A DNA stretch of 64,000 bases. Origin: DATFVJ01 sp963712955. GTDB taxonomy: Bacteria > Actinomycetota > Actinomycetes > Streptosporangiales > Streptosporangiaceae. Each line of letters opens with the position of its first letter. Position 1 is the first letter of the stretch. A program made the position numbers and the translations under genes. Of this stretch, positions 9,421-18,562 are shown piece by piece. The DNA is taken from assembly GCA_963712955.1 (NCBI GenBank), contig CAVQKF010000022.1:62001-126000 (forward strand). Direction: 5' to 3'. The notes beneath the pieces were generated by a model. It was not told the DNA's origin. It did no database searches and saw nothing but the letters and a program-made list of their open reading frames with translations.

Positions 9421-10128
9421 TCAGGTCGTCACGGGGAACGTCGGGGTGGTGCCGTCGGCGGTGAGGTGCGCCAGGCACAGGTTCGGTTCGACGAACGGTT
9501 CGAGCCGGCCGACGGTGACCGGCGCTCGCATCTCGGCGAGGGCGCCCTGCATGAGGCCAAGGTGAAGCGGGCACACAACGCCGGGGTGGTGCTGGGCGAC
9601 CTCGCGGAACGGGCAGTGCCGGAGCAGGATCCGGCGCTGCCGCCCGTCACCGGTGGCCTCGGGAGCGAACCCGATCAGCTGCAGCGTTCCTGTCAGGCGT
9701 TCGATCGCCTGGTCGGCGTCAAGATGCTGGAACGGCGCGGGACGTTTCGTCAGGTACCGGCCCCAGACCCGGCCGGCCCCGGTCGCGGCGTCGCCCGGTT
9801 CGGCCGTCGCATTCGCGACGAGGCCGGTGAGGATCTCGGCGAGCAGGTGGTAGCTGCGCCGTCCGATGGTTTCGCCGGTCTCAAGCGCTCGGTACAGGGT
9901 GCGAGGACGGCCCGGCTGGGTCCGCATTTCGGGCGTCCGCTCGGCCAGGCCCGCGTCCACCAGGCCGTCGAGGTGGAAGCGGGCCGTGTTGGTATGCAGA
10001 CCGGTGCGGTCAGCGATTTCCTGTGCGCCGAGCGGCGAACCGGCGGCACGCAGCAGGTCAAGCACCCGCGTCCGGCTCTCGCCCAGCGAGGAACCGGGAT
10101 CAGGCGCGAGCAAGGCTCGCACGTCCAT
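9421..10128 (-). CDS. Winged-helix transcriptional regulator with C-terminal cysteine site (SufR/ArsR-like)
   Basis: 235 residues. Residues ~15-85 form a winged helix-turn-helix (EIADRTGLHTNTARFHLDGL, then a wing with GRPRTLYRA). The C-terminal half carries conserved cysteines in RHCPF, PGVVCPLHLG and EPNLCLAHL, the layout seen in COG2345/SufR-type regulators, where such cysteines can hold an iron-sulfur cluster. That suggests a redox- or iron-sulfur-sensing role, in keeping with nearby nitrate respiration genes, but no target is shown. No ribosome binding site is evident before the ATG, so it may be leaderless. Confidence 0.82.
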   Translation of the reverse strand: MDVRALLAPDPGSSLGESRTRVLDLLRAAGSPLGAQEIADRTGLHTNTARFHLDGLVDAGLAERTPEMRTQPGRPRTLYRALETGETIGRRSYHLLAEILTGLVANATAEPGDAATGAGRVWGRYLTKRPAPFQHLDADQAIERLTGTLQLIGFAPEATGDGRQRRILLRHCPFREVAQHHPGVVCPLHLGLMQGALAEMRAPVTVGRLEPFVEPNLCLAHLTADGTTPTFPVTT

Positions 10129-10400
10129 TTCAATAGTTTACCTGAGCGCTTCTGGTAGAAACTCGATGATCATAGCGCGGGCTCAGCGGGCCACCCATCC
10201 CAATTGGCCCGGAGGCGTCCGAACTGGATGCCTGCGTCATTTTTCACTATCTCACATATAAAAACTATCACGTGCGGCGATACGTGTAAGCGCGATTTCA
10301 TCGCGTTCTGAACGTCCCCGCGGCCGAGTGCTGGCCGGGATGAACCTCTTCAGCGAACAGATTCAGCCGCTCATCCGATCCGGCAAGCGGATAGTCGGCG

Positions 10401-11438
10401 CTAGCTGGGCTGGGTGGGGGATCGGCTGGCCAGAGCTCGACGCTGCCGGTTCAGCGCCGCGCCGAGCATGGCAAGCAGCACCGCGGCCCAGACGGCGAGG
10501 GCCACCCACGCGTCGTCGGTGCCCACTGTCACTAGCCACGGCACATGGAGCGCCGCGCCAAGTTCGTGGCTGGCCACGCCGTACATGCCGACCGGGAAGA
10601 CGATGCTCCACAGCCCGGGCTCGTAGGCCAGCCGGACCCGGCGTATCAGGTGCCGCCACACGCCCAGCCCGATGAGCAGCGGGATGAGCCAGGTGCCAAA
10701 CGCCCACAGCACCACCGACGTCCCGGCGACCGCCGGCCGCATCGCCGCCACCAGCGGATCAACGGCCAGCCGCAAGATTTGCGCGCCAGCAAGCACGCTG
10801 ATCGCGGTCGCGCCCATGAACACCCAGTAAGGCGGCGTGAGCTGGGCGGGCTCCACCGGGTACTGGAGCAGGCTTATCAGCACCATGGCGGCGACGACCA
10901 GGTAGAGCACGACGCCGACCGACCAGCACGCCACCGACAGCGCGGCCAGGGGATCCGGCACTGGCGGCGGCAAGGACGTCGCCGCCACCGCGATCGACTG
11001 GGTGCCGACAACCCAGAGGAACCACGTGCCGTTCGCGCCCGCCAGCGCTGGCCGGGAGGCGTGCCGGGTCACCAGAACAAGCGGGACGCCGTAACTAAGC
11101 AGCAGCCAGGCGGCACCGGCCACGACCAGGAGGACAACTGTCGCCCAGGCGTGGCCGTGCGCGGCGAGCCCTGCGCCGAGCACATTCGATCCGGCGACGA
11201 AGGTGAAGAACCCGAAGGTTTTGCGCGGATCGCTGGCGTCGGCGAGGAATTCGCGCCGGTAGGCTGCGAACCGCCACCCGTAGGCCACCACCAGCGTGAC
11301 ATACGAAACCACGGTGAGCGCGAGCAGCAGCCCGGACAGGTACGTCCACCCGGAGGGCCGCATAGCACGGGACACTATTCCCGTCGCCATCACGACGGCG
11401 AAGTAGCCGGGATTCAGGTCCCGGATCACCGATCGCAC
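10401..11438 (-). CDS. TDT family transporter (tellurite-resistance/dicarboxylate transporter type)
   Basis: About 345 residues with ten hydrophobic segments, beginning RDLNPGYFAVVMATGIVS, the signature opening of the TDT family (TehA, Mae1, SLAC1). These are passive or proton-linked carriers or channels for dicarboxylates, sulfite or anions; the substrate here is unknown. The frame is open to a GTG at 11579, but the first ~47 codons are not family-like. GTG codons at 11438 and 11429 directly before the conserved part are the better starts. A short ORF with a very good ribosome binding site ends 14 bp before 11438, so translation may be coupled to it. Confidence 0.85.
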   Translation of the reverse strand: MRSVIRDLNPGYFAVVMATGIVSRAMRPSGWTYLSGLLLALTVVSYVTLVVAYGWRFAAYRREFLADASDPRKTFGFFTFVAGSNVLGAGLAAHGHAWATVVLLVVAGAAWLLLSYGVPLVLVTRHASRPALAGANGTWFLWVVGTQSIAVAATSLPPPVPDPLAALSVACWSVGVVLYLVVAAMVLISLLQYPVEPAQLTPPYWVFMGATAISVLAGAQILRLAVDPLVAAMRPAVAGTSVVLWAFGTWLIPLLIGLGVWRHLIRRVRLAYEPGLWSIVFPVGMYGVASHELGAALHVPWLVTVGTDDAWVALAVWAAVLLAMLGAALNRQRRALASRSPTQPS

Positions 11439-11451
11439 AACAGGTCCGTCG

Positions 11452-11526
11452 TCACCGGGCGCGAGCCGGACCGGCTGGTTGCTCTGTCCACGGCCGCCCT
11501 CCCCCCACAGCGGCGACCCTCCGCAT
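11452..11526 (-). CDS. Possible 24-residue leader peptide before the TDT transporter
   Basis: ATG at 11526 is preceded by GAGGAGGGCGCC, the best ribosome binding site in this intergenic region. The frame encodes 24 residues, arginine-rich (MRRVAAVGGGRPWTEQPAG...), and stops at 11452, just before the likely GTG start of the transporter. It is in a different frame from the transporter. It may be a regulatory or coupling uORF, or the site may instead mark a frameshifted transporter start. Confidence 0.4.
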   Translation of the reverse strand: MRRVAAVGGGRPWTEQPAGPARAR

Positions 11527-11652
11527 GGCGCCCTCCTCGACAGACCTCTACGACCGTAGCTCACGGTAGGGCGCCGCACCCTCGGTAGCCTGGCGAAGTG
11601 GCGTCACTGACCGGCTCGTCACGGTGAGGGCACTGTGCGCTGGGCCGACGCG

Positions 11653-11684
11653 ACGGCAGAAGGACGCCACGGCAGAAGGACGCC
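11653..11684. repeat. 16 bp tandem duplication
   Basis: ACGGCAGAAGGACGCC occurs twice head-to-tail in the 259 bp region between the divergently transcribed transporter frame and the P450 gene. Apart from the leader ORF, nothing else was recognised in 11527-11785. Confidence 0.9.
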
Positions 11685-11785
11685 ACGGTCGTCGCAGCGC
11701 TGGACATCGAGAAAGGGGTAACGGTCGCAGACCTGTCGTGGCTTCGTAATCTCCCAGAGATCCCCATACCATGCGAGGAGCGACC

Positions 11786-12934
11786 ATGAACGATCCGCCA
11801 ACTTCCGACTGGGATCCACGGGGCGCGTCGGTGCTTCAGGATCAGCGGCAGGCATACGATGAGATGCGCGAGCGATGCCCTGTGGCTTTCAGCGAGTTCC
11901 TCGGCTGGTCGCTTTTCAGATACGAAGACGTGGTCCGCGTCTTGGCCGACCCATCGAGCTACAGCAGCGCTACCGAGTGGCGCGCCGTCCCCAACGGCTT
12001 GGACCCCCCAGAACACGGCCTCTACCGGCGCGCATTGGAGCTGCACTTCGGCTCCGATCGCATGGATGCGTTTGAGCCACGGTGCCGACAGATCGCCGCG
12101 GACCAGCTGCAGCCGCTGCTCGAGCGAGATGAGGCGGAATTCATCACCGAATTAGCCGAGCCCTTCTCTATGAAGACGCTGTGCGCATTCCTCGGCTGGC
12201 CACCCGAACTCTGGGAACGTATCGGTGGCTGGACGCACGGCAACGAGCACGCTGCGTTCTCCCGGGACGCGGAGGCCGGGGCCACTCTGGCCCGCGAATT
12301 CTCAGAGCACGTAAAGGCCACCCTTGAGGCCCGCCGGGCCAACGTGGTTGACGAAAGTGAAGACACCACCACCGGCCTCCTCGCAACAGAAGTGAATCGC
12401 GAGCAGCTCAGCGACGATGACATCGTCAGCATCCTGCGCACTTGGACGGCAGGCCATGGCACCATCGCGGCTGCACTCGGGATCTTGATCCTGCATCTCG
12501 CCGAGCACCCGGATATCCAGGAGCGCCTCCGTGGTGAGCCATCCCTACTGCCGGTCGCGATCGAGGAGATCCTGCGCGTCGATGACCCGCTGGTGGCGAA
12601 CCATCGCACGACAACACACGACGTGGAGATACAAGGCCGGACCATCCCTGCCGGCGAGCACCTCTCTCTCATGTGGATCGCCGCGAACCGCGATCATCAA
12701 GCATTCGATCATCCTGACACCGTGCGCTTTGACCGCGATCCGAACCGTGGCCTTGTGTTCGGTGCGGATATCCATAAGTGCCTCGGCGCTCCGCTTGCCC
12801 GCCTTGAGATGAGGATCGTGATGGAAGAGTTGCTGGCGCGTACCAGTGGCATCGCGCTCGCCGCTCACGAGCCGGTAAGACGGGCTTCCTATCCAACCAA
12901 TGGTCTTCGCGCTCTGACCTTGCGTTGCACCTGA
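11786..12934 (+). CDS. Cytochrome P450
   Basis: 382 residues from the ATG at 11786, chosen because AGGAGCGACC precedes it; an in-frame ATG lies 15 bp earlier. It has the ExxR helix (EEILR), the haem loop FGADIHKCLGAPLARLE with the cysteine thiolate, and a PERF-like region (DTVRFDRDP). The I-helix reads AGHGT, so the usual acid before the threonine is a glycine; this is seen in some bacterial P450 subfamilies and changes proton delivery. No ferredoxin is adjacent. Substrate unknown. Confidence 0.93.
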   Translation: MNDPPTSDWDPRGASVLQDQRQAYDEMRERCPVAFSEFLGWSLFRYEDVVRVLADPSSYSSATEWRAVPNGLDPPEHGLYRRALELHFGSDRMDAFEPRCRQIAADQLQPLLERDEAEFITELAEPFSMKTLCAFLGWPPELWERIGGWTHGNEHAAFSRDAEAGATLAREFSEHVKATLEARRANVVDESEDTTTGLLATEVNREQLSDDDIVSILRTWTAGHGTIAAALGILILHLAEHPDIQERLRGEPSLLPVAIEEILRVDDPLVANHRTTTHDVEIQGRTIPAGEHLSLMWIAANRDHQAFDHPDTVRFDRDPNRGLVFGADIHKCLGAPLARLEMRIVMEELLARTSGIALAAHEPVRRASYPTNGLRALTLRCT

Positions 12935-13067
12935 AGGCCACGGAGGCTTCAGCCTCCCGAGCCGCGCGCCGCTGACCCGATAGCGGTTTTGCGACACCAT
13001 CCTCTGCGCCGCTTGTGATGTCGTATTTTCGCTAGACTCATACCCGGGCAGCGGCGATGCTTGGGTT

Positions 13068-14639
13068 ATGTACAACGACGTGGATCGGTGCGTGCGGGCC
13101 GTGCAGTCCAAGGACGCCCGCTTCGACGGGTGGTTCTTCATCGCGGTGGTCACCACGAAGATCTACTGCAGGCCGAGCTGCCCGGTGGTGCCGCCCAAGG
13201 TCAAGAACATGCGTTTCTACCCAAGCGCGGCGGCCGCCCAGCAGGCTGGCTTTCGCGCGTGCAAGCGATGCCGCCCCGACGCCAGCCCCGGATCACCGGA
13301 ATGGAACCAGCGCGCTGATCTGGTGGCCCGCGCGATGCGCCTGATCGCAGATGGGGTGGTCGACCGCGACGGGGTCCCCGGCCTTGCGTCGCGGCTCGGC
13401 TATAGCACCAGGCAGATCGAACGGCAGTTGCTTGCCGAGCTTGGGGCGGGGCCACTCGCGCTCGCGCGTGCGCAGCGGGCCCAGACCGCCCGGCTGCTGA
13501 TCGAGACCACGTCTCTGCCGATGGGCGACGTCGCTCTTGCCGCGGGATTCGCGAGCATCAGAGCGTTCAACGACACCGTGAGTGAGGTTTTCGCCCTCTC
13601 GCCCACCGAGCTCCGGCGGCGTGCCGCGCGCGGGAGCCCCGCACCCGCCCCTCCGTCCCTCTCGCTGCGGCTGCCGCTGCGCGCGCCGCTTTGCCCCGAC
13701 AACCTGTTCGGCCATCTGGCGGCGACTGCCGTTCCCGGGGTGGAGGAATGGCGCGACGGGGCCTACCGTCGCACCCTGCGGCTGCCGAATGGTCACGGCA
13801 CCGCGACGCTGCGGCCGCTGCCCGGCCACATCTCCTGCCAGCTCGCCCTCACCGATCTACGGGATCTGGCGATCGCGATCAGCCGCTGCAGGCGCATGCT
13901 CGACCTCGACGCCGATCCGGTGGCCGTCGGCGATCTGCTTCGCGGTGACCCGCTGCTCGCGCCACTCGTCGACAAGGCCCCCGGCCGCAGGGTTCCGCGC
14001 ACCGTCGATGCCGCCGAGTTCGCGGTGCGCGCGGTGCTCGGGCAGCAGGTCTCCACCTCGGCGGCCCGGACGCACGCCGGCCGGCTTGTGGCGGCCTGCG
14101 GCGAGCAGGTCGCCGACCCCGCCGGGGGGCTGACCCACCTGTTCCCCGATCCGGCCACCCTGGCGGCGCTTGACCTTTCCTCACAGAAGCCTGCCACCCG
14201 GGACCTTTTCCCGCAGGACCGTGCCGCGCTCGCCCTGCCGCAGGCGCGCCGGCGCACATTGGCCGCGCTCACCGCGGCACTGGCCGACGGCGAGATCGAC
14301 CTCGGCGTGGGCAGCGACTGGGAGCGGGCCCGCGCTCGGCTCACCGCGCTGCCCGGTGTCGGTCCGTGGACCGTGGAGACGATCGCGATGCGCGCACTCG
14401 GCGACCCGGATGCGTTCATCGCGACCGACCTTGGCGTCCGCCTCGCCGCGCGCACGCTGGGCCTTCCCGGCACACCGGCGGCGCTGAGCAGCCACTCCGC
14501 CGCCTGGCGACCCTGGCGCGCCTACGCCGTCCAGTATCTGTGGGCCACAGGAGACCACGCGATCAACCGCATGCCAGCCCCCGCACCACCGGTGGCTGAA
14601 CCTCACCAGCAGGCAACACCACGAAGGGATCTTCCATGA
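13068..14639 (+). CDS. Ada-type regulator / 3-methyladenine DNA glycosylase II fusion
   Basis: 523 residues with three parts. Residues 1-75 are the Ada zinc domain: C34 (in YCRPSCP), C38, C65 and C68 match the four ligands, C34 corresponding to the methylphosphotriester-accepting cysteine of Ada. Residues ~85-185 are an AraC-type helix-turn-helix pair. Residues ~195-500 are an AlkA glycosylase with the helix-hairpin-helix LPGVGPW and the catalytic aspartate D454 in ATDLG. The fusion links damage sensing, transcriptional activation and base excision in one chain, as known in actinobacteria. It overlaps ogt by 4 bp (ATGA); the two form an adaptive-response unit. Confidence 0.95.
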   Translation: MYNDVDRCVRAVQSKDARFDGWFFIAVVTTKIYCRPSCPVVPPKVKNMRFYPSAAAAQQAGFRACKRCRPDASPGSPEWNQRADLVARAMRLIADGVVDRDGVPGLASRLGYSTRQIERQLLAELGAGPLALARAQRAQTARLLIETTSLPMGDVALAAGFASIRAFNDTVSEVFALSPTELRRRAARGSPAPAPPSLSLRLPLRAPLCPDNLFGHLAATAVPGVEEWRDGAYRRTLRLPNGHGTATLRPLPGHISCQLALTDLRDLAIAISRCRRMLDLDADPVAVGDLLRGDPLLAPLVDKAPGRRVPRTVDAAEFAVRAVLGQQVSTSAARTHAGRLVAACGEQVADPAGGLTHLFPDPATLAALDLSSQKPATRDLFPQDRAALALPQARRRTLAALTAALADGEIDLGVGSDWERARARLTALPGVGPWTVETIAMRALGDPDAFIATDLGVRLAARTLGLPGTPAALSSHSAAWRPWRAYAVQYLWATGDHAINRMPAPAPPVAEPHQQATPRRDLP

Positions 14640-15181
14640 CCGCGAGCACACTGGCCCGCAGGACGCACACCGTAGTGGACAGCCCCGTCGGCCCGCTCAC
14701 CCTGGTAGCGGCTGACGGGGTCCTCACCGGCCTCTACATGGACAGCCAGCGGCACATGCCGCCAGCCGAGATCTTCGGGGATGGTGTGGAGGACACCGGC
14801 GAGTTCTTTGCCGAACCCTCCCGCCAGTTGCGCGACTACTTCGCCGGACAGCGAACCGAGTTCGACATGCCCCTTACCCTCGTGGGTACCCCGTTCCAGC
14901 GGCGCGTCTGGGCCGCCCTGCAAGAGATCCCCTACGGCGAGACAGTCTCCTATGGCGAGCTGGCGCAGCGGATCGGCAGGCCGACCGCTGCCAGGGCTGT
15001 CGGCCTGGCAAACGGGCGGAACCCGGTCGGCATCATAGTGCCCTGCCACCGCGTCGTCGGCTCAGATGGCAGCCTCACCGGATACGGCGGCGGCGTGGAG
15101 CGCAAAGAGCGCCTGCTCGCGTTCGAACGCGGCGTCAGGGCAGGGCTTACTGTCAGCCGTCCGCCTGCCGCGACATGGTGA
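14636..15181 (+). CDS. ogt: Methylated-DNA--protein-cysteine S-methyltransferase
   Basis: 181 residues. It removes O6-alkyl groups from guanine by suicidal transfer to C137 in the motif IIVPCHRVV. The preceding helix-turn-helix recognition segment reads PTAARAVGLANGRNPVG, and GYGGG follows. Translation is coupled to the Ada-AlkA gene, so both are presumably induced together by alkylation damage. Its 3' end overlaps the convergent lipid kinase gene by 29 bp. Confidence 0.96.
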   Translation: MTASTLARRTHTVVDSPVGPLTLVAADGVLTGLYMDSQRHMPPAEIFGDGVEDTGEFFAEPSRQLRDYFAGQRTEFDMPLTLVGTPFQRRVWAALQEIPYGETVSYGELAQRIGRPTAARAVGLANGRNPVGIIVPCHRVVGSDGSLTGYGGGVERKERLLAFERGVRAGLTVSRPPAATW

Positions 15182-16631
15182 GCGCCTGGCGGCTCAGCTG
15201 CTTCCAGTCCATCGGCGGCCGCAGGTCCGGTACGCCGGGCCGGTTGCGCGGCACCAGCACCCGCAGCGCCAGTGGACGGATCGCGCAGCGCACCGGCGTG
15301 GGCATCAGCACCGATTCACCGTCGATCCCGACAGGGATCCGCGGTGCGTCCGCTTCGATGATGACGTCGTGCGCGGTAAGCACGGTGAGGCCGCGCGCTC
15401 GTTGTGCCCGGCGCAGCAGACCGGCCGCCTGGGCGGCGCTATCGACCTTCACGCCGACGACTCCGAGCACCCCCTCGTCAAGCCGCATGCGCCGGCCCAG
15501 TCCTGCGATGTCGCCGGTCACGTACGGGTTGTTGCTGACAAGCACCGCCTGCGGCCCGTCGATTATCACCTGGTCGTCGACCCGGACCACAAGGTGGGCT
15601 CCCTGCTGGCCGCCAAGCAGGTCCGGGAGCATCTCCAGCGAGGTGCCGACCTTGTCGTCGCGGTAGGCAGGGCTCTGAACGACCTCGGCGTAGGCACCGA
15701 ACGATGCGTTGTTGACGAACGTGCGATCTCCAATGAGGCCCAGGTCGATGCGGAGTTCGACGCCGTCGGTGAGAGCTTCGAGACAGGTGGAGGGGTCGTC
15801 ACGGTCAAGCCCGAGATCGAGGGCGAAATGGTTACGCGTACCCGCCGAGATGACCATTATCGGGATGTCCCGCCCCGACGCGATACCGGCGACGAGGGCC
15901 TGCGTCCCGTCGCCGCCTGCCACGCCGAGCAGGTCGGCGCCGTTGTCTACGGCCTGCCGCGCCAGCGCCGCCACGTCGACGATGCCTGGGCCTTCGAGCA
16001 TGGCCACCTCGGCACCGAGCGCGGTCGCCTTGTCCTTGAGCCCGAACTTCCCGACCTTGCCACCGCCTGACCTTGGATTCATGATCATGAACGGCCGCCG
16101 CGGCGGGGCCGCCGCACGTTCGGGCGGCCCGGCGGACGTGTGGTCCCTGGTAAGCGCCGCGCGCCCGGCGGCGACGGCGACCGCGGCGAGCACGATACCG
16201 AGCGCGAGCTCCCAGAACAGCACGGCCCAGACGTAAACGACGATCACGAACACCGGTGCGGCGATCATCAGGGCGAACGCGAGCCAGCGCAGGATGCCGC
16301 GGTTGGCAAGGAACCACCATGCCGCGGCGCAGGCGACCGCCAGGCCCAAGAAGCCAAGGAGCAGCGCGGTAATGCTCTTCAGGCCACCGGCAAGCAGGAG
16401 CTCCACCACCGCGGCGATGGCCGCCGCGAACGCGAGCCTGGCCAGCCAGCGCTGACGGCGGGTAGCGTGGGCCGGCGGTTCCCCCGCGCCGTGCGGTCCG
16501 TGCTTACCACCCGCGCCATGCGTTCGGTTGGTGCCACCCGCGCTGTGCCGTCCCCCTGCGCCACGCGCGCCACCCGTTCCGTGCGGCAGGCTCTCACCCT
16601 GTGCGCCCACGTCGTCGGCCTTGCGCGCCAT
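15153..16631 (-). CDS. Diacylglycerol kinase-like lipid kinase with N-terminal membrane domain
   Basis: 492 residues. The first ~60 are low-complexity Gly/His-rich, followed by about four membrane segments (residues ~65-160). The cytoplasmic catalytic domain (from ~180) starts MIMNPRSGGGK, has the nucleotide-binding GGDGT and the ISAGTRNHFA segment typical of DAGK_cat proteins, and ends with the beta-sandwich domain. Such proteins phosphorylate diacylglycerol or related lipids. The N-terminal transmembrane block is an addition compared with soluble DagK. The extreme N-terminus may be shorter, since the His/Gly-rich start is poorly constrained. Confidence 0.88.
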   Translation of the reverse strand: MARKADDVGAQGESLPHGTGGARGAGGRHSAGGTNRTHGAGGKHGPHGAGEPPAHATRRQRWLARLAFAAAIAAVVELLLAGGLKSITALLLGFLGLAVACAAAWWFLANRGILRWLAFALMIAAPVFVIVVYVWAVLFWELALGIVLAAVAVAAGRAALTRDHTSAGPPERAAAPPRRPFMIMNPRSGGGKVGKFGLKDKATALGAEVAMLEGPGIVDVAALARQAVDNGADLLGVAGGDGTQALVAGIASGRDIPIMVISAGTRNHFALDLGLDRDDPSTCLEALTDGVELRIDLGLIGDRTFVNNASFGAYAEVVQSPAYRDDKVGTSLEMLPDLLGGQQGAHLVVRVDDQVIIDGPQAVLVSNNPYVTGDIAGLGRRMRLDEGVLGVVGVKVDSAAQAAGLLRRAQRARGLTVLTAHDVIIEADAPRIPVGIDGESVLMPTPVRCAIRPLALRVLVPRNRPGVPDLRPPMDWKQLSRQALTMSRQADG

Positions 16632-16717
16632 ACGTGACCTCCTCCCGGCCTCCCCGATGGCATCACCTCGAGCGACCGCGCGCTCTTACTCGAAAGTGAA
16701 ACCGATCCAGGGGGCGG

Positions 16718-16763
16718 AGCGGCTCACCCTGGCAGGGTGAAGCGGCTCACCCTGGCAGGGTGA
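16718..16763. promoter_or_regulatory. Two tandem 23 bp units, each with a 7-3-7 palindrome (operator candidate)
   Basis: A 23 bp unit is repeated perfectly head-to-tail. Each copy contains TCACCCTGGCAGGGTGA, an exact 7 bp inverted repeat around GGC. The two centres are 23 bp apart, about two helical turns, so two dimers would sit on one face of the DNA. They lie between the divergent lipid-kinase and antiporter genes, 87 bp upstream of the former start and about 130 bp upstream of the latter. Confidence 0.6.
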
Positions 16764-16893
16764 AGACGCAGGGGTGAGGGTCCCATAGCCATAGCATCAA
16801 GGCCGGGCACCGGGCGGCCAGCCGGCCAGCGGGCGGCCAGCCGGCGGCAGGGCGGGGCTGGCAGGTGCGCACGTGGGAGGTGGATGAACCGGG

Positions 16894-18210
16894 TTGAGCG
16901 GCTGGACAGGCTTGGTGATCGCCACGACCGGGGGCGGGTACGCGCTCGCGTCCCGCCGCCTCGCACGTACCGTCGTGTCCGGGCCCATTGTGTTCGTCGC
17001 TGTGGGCCTTGCGCTCGGGCCGCTCGGCCTCGACATGATCTCCCTGGGTGAGGAGCCCAGTGCAATTCGCGAACTGCTTGAGGCTGCGCTTGCGCTGCTG
17101 CTGTTCACCGACGCGCTCGCCATCCAGGCAAAGGCGCTGCGCCGCGACGAGTTCCTCCCCATCCGGCTACTCGGCGTCGGGCTGCCGCTGACGATCGCCC
17201 TTGGCTGGCTGCTCGCGTGGCCGCTGGTCCCCGGCGTTTCCGGCTGGGAGCTTGCGCTTATCGGCGTCATCCTCGCGCCGACCGACGCCGCGCTCGGGCA
17301 GGCGGCGATCGCAAACCGCGGGGTGCCCGCGCTCGTGCGCGAGGGGCTCAACGTGGAGAGCGGCCTGAACGACGGCATGGTCCTGCCGTTCTTCGTCATC
17401 TTTCTTGCGGCGGCGGCAGGACACGAGACTGCCCACTCGGAAGTCGGCGTGTTCGGCCGCGCGCTGATCGCGAGCGTCGCGATCGGCGCGGCTATCGGCT
17501 GGGGCGGCGGGCGTCTGCTGGCCAGGTCACGCCGTGCGGGCTGGTCACGCCGCGACTGGCAGCAGATCTTCAGCGTCGCCGTGGTCGTGGCGGCCTACTG
17601 CATCTGCCTTGTGGTGGACGGCAGCGGCTTCATCGGCGCGTGGGTAGCGGGACTTGCCTTCGGCGGGAGTCTGCGCCGCGAGCCCGCGGCACAGCAAGCC
17701 GACGTGCGGGACAGCGGCAGGCTCACCGAGCAACTGGCCGAACTGCTCAGCTCGGTGAGCTTCTTCGTTTTCGGCGCCGCGCTGCTCGGCCCCGCGCTGC
17801 GGCACTTTGCCTGGCACGACCTCGCCTACGCGGTGGTCAGCCTCACGGTCATCCGCATGGTGCCTGTCGGGCTCGCATTGCTCGGCAGCGGGCTGCGGTT
17901 CGCGACCGTCGGCTACGTCGGATGGTTCGGCCCGCGCGGGCTCGCCTCCATCGTGCTCGGCCTGCTCGTGCTCGAGGAGCACATCCCGGGCGGTGAGACG
18001 GTCGCCAATGTCATCATGGTCACCGTGGGCCTCAGCGTGCTCGCGCACGGCATCACCGCGGTGCCCTTGGCCGGCAGGTACGCCCGCTGGTACTCCGCGG
18101 CCGCCGCCCGCACGCCTGGCCTGGTCGAAGGCGGCGCCGCCCAGACCCGCGAGATCCACACAAGCACTCAGTCCCCCCGCGAGGCGGAAGAGCCGCCGGA
18201 CGCCCGGTGA
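16894..18210 (+). CDS. CPA1-type cation/proton antiporter
   Basis: 438 residues, about 12 membrane helices, NhaP/CPA1 type. The two conserved intramembrane motifs are present: APTDAALGQ in helix 5 and NVESGLNDGMVLPF in helix 6, the ND pair that binds cation and proton. The start is a TTG at 16894, 11 bp after GGGAGGTG; an ATG at 16884 is out of frame. The C-terminal ~25 residues are polar. It probably exports Na+ or K+ in exchange for H+. The upstream tandem palindromes may control it. Confidence 0.92.
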   Translation: MSGWTGLVIATTGGGYALASRRLARTVVSGPIVFVAVGLALGPLGLDMISLGEEPSAIRELLEAALALLLFTDALAIQAKALRRDEFLPIRLLGVGLPLTIALGWLLAWPLVPGVSGWELALIGVILAPTDAALGQAAIANRGVPALVREGLNVESGLNDGMVLPFFVIFLAAAAGHETAHSEVGVFGRALIASVAIGAAIGWGGGRLLARSRRAGWSRRDWQQIFSVAVVVAAYCICLVVDGSGFIGAWVAGLAFGGSLRREPAAQQADVRDSGRLTEQLAELLSSVSFFVFGAALLGPALRHFAWHDLAYAVVSLTVIRMVPVGLALLGSGLRFATVGYVGWFGPRGLASIVLGLLVLEEHIPGGETVANVIMVTVGLSVLAHGITAVPLAGRYARWYSAAAARTPGLVEGGAAQTREIHTSTQSPREAEEPPDAR

Positions 18211-18562
18211 ATCCGCCGGCATGCGCCATATGCGCCAATTGGCGTACCCAGATTCCCGCGACCTGGCACTTCCCCGGCTGGACCATTTCTGCGCGCCACA
18301 TTGTTCGTGGCCAATAACGCGGCGGAAATGCGGGGCCGCAGATGCGCCTTTTCGCCAGGCACTTCATCACGGCATTCCCGACATAAGCCGCCCGCGCCGT
18401 CGGCGAGCCGGCCGTAACAGCGAAAAAGCATGATCCCGAACGGCTGCGCTGTGTGACACGCGCCCGCACGGTGACACGCGGCCGTTTGCCTTTAAATTAC
18501 GCATGAGGTGATACGGTGACACGCGGATCACATGTCCCCTTAGCCCATACGGAGGAATGCTC
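18211..18562. other. Intergenic region before ggt
   Basis: 352 bp with no recognisable gene. Its right half carries three TGACACGCG repeats and a possible promoter, described separately. No clear terminator for the antiporter gene was found. Confidence 0.5.
18454..18525 (+). promoter_or_regulatory. Putative ggt promoter with three TGACACGCG repeats
   Basis: TGACACGCG occurs at 18454, 18472 and 18517. Between the second and third copies TTGCCT (18486-18491) and TGATAC (18509-18514) are 17 bp apart, a plausible -35/-10 pair, so the repeats would flank the promoter. The ggt start follows ~40 bp downstream behind GGAGGA. Confidence 0.4.

Noticed and set aside
10545..11588. 347-residue open frame on the plus strand, antisense to the TDT transporter
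   Set aside because: Highly charged, low-complexity translation with no domain; it mirrors a conserved membrane protein on the other strand, as expected in very GC-rich DNA.
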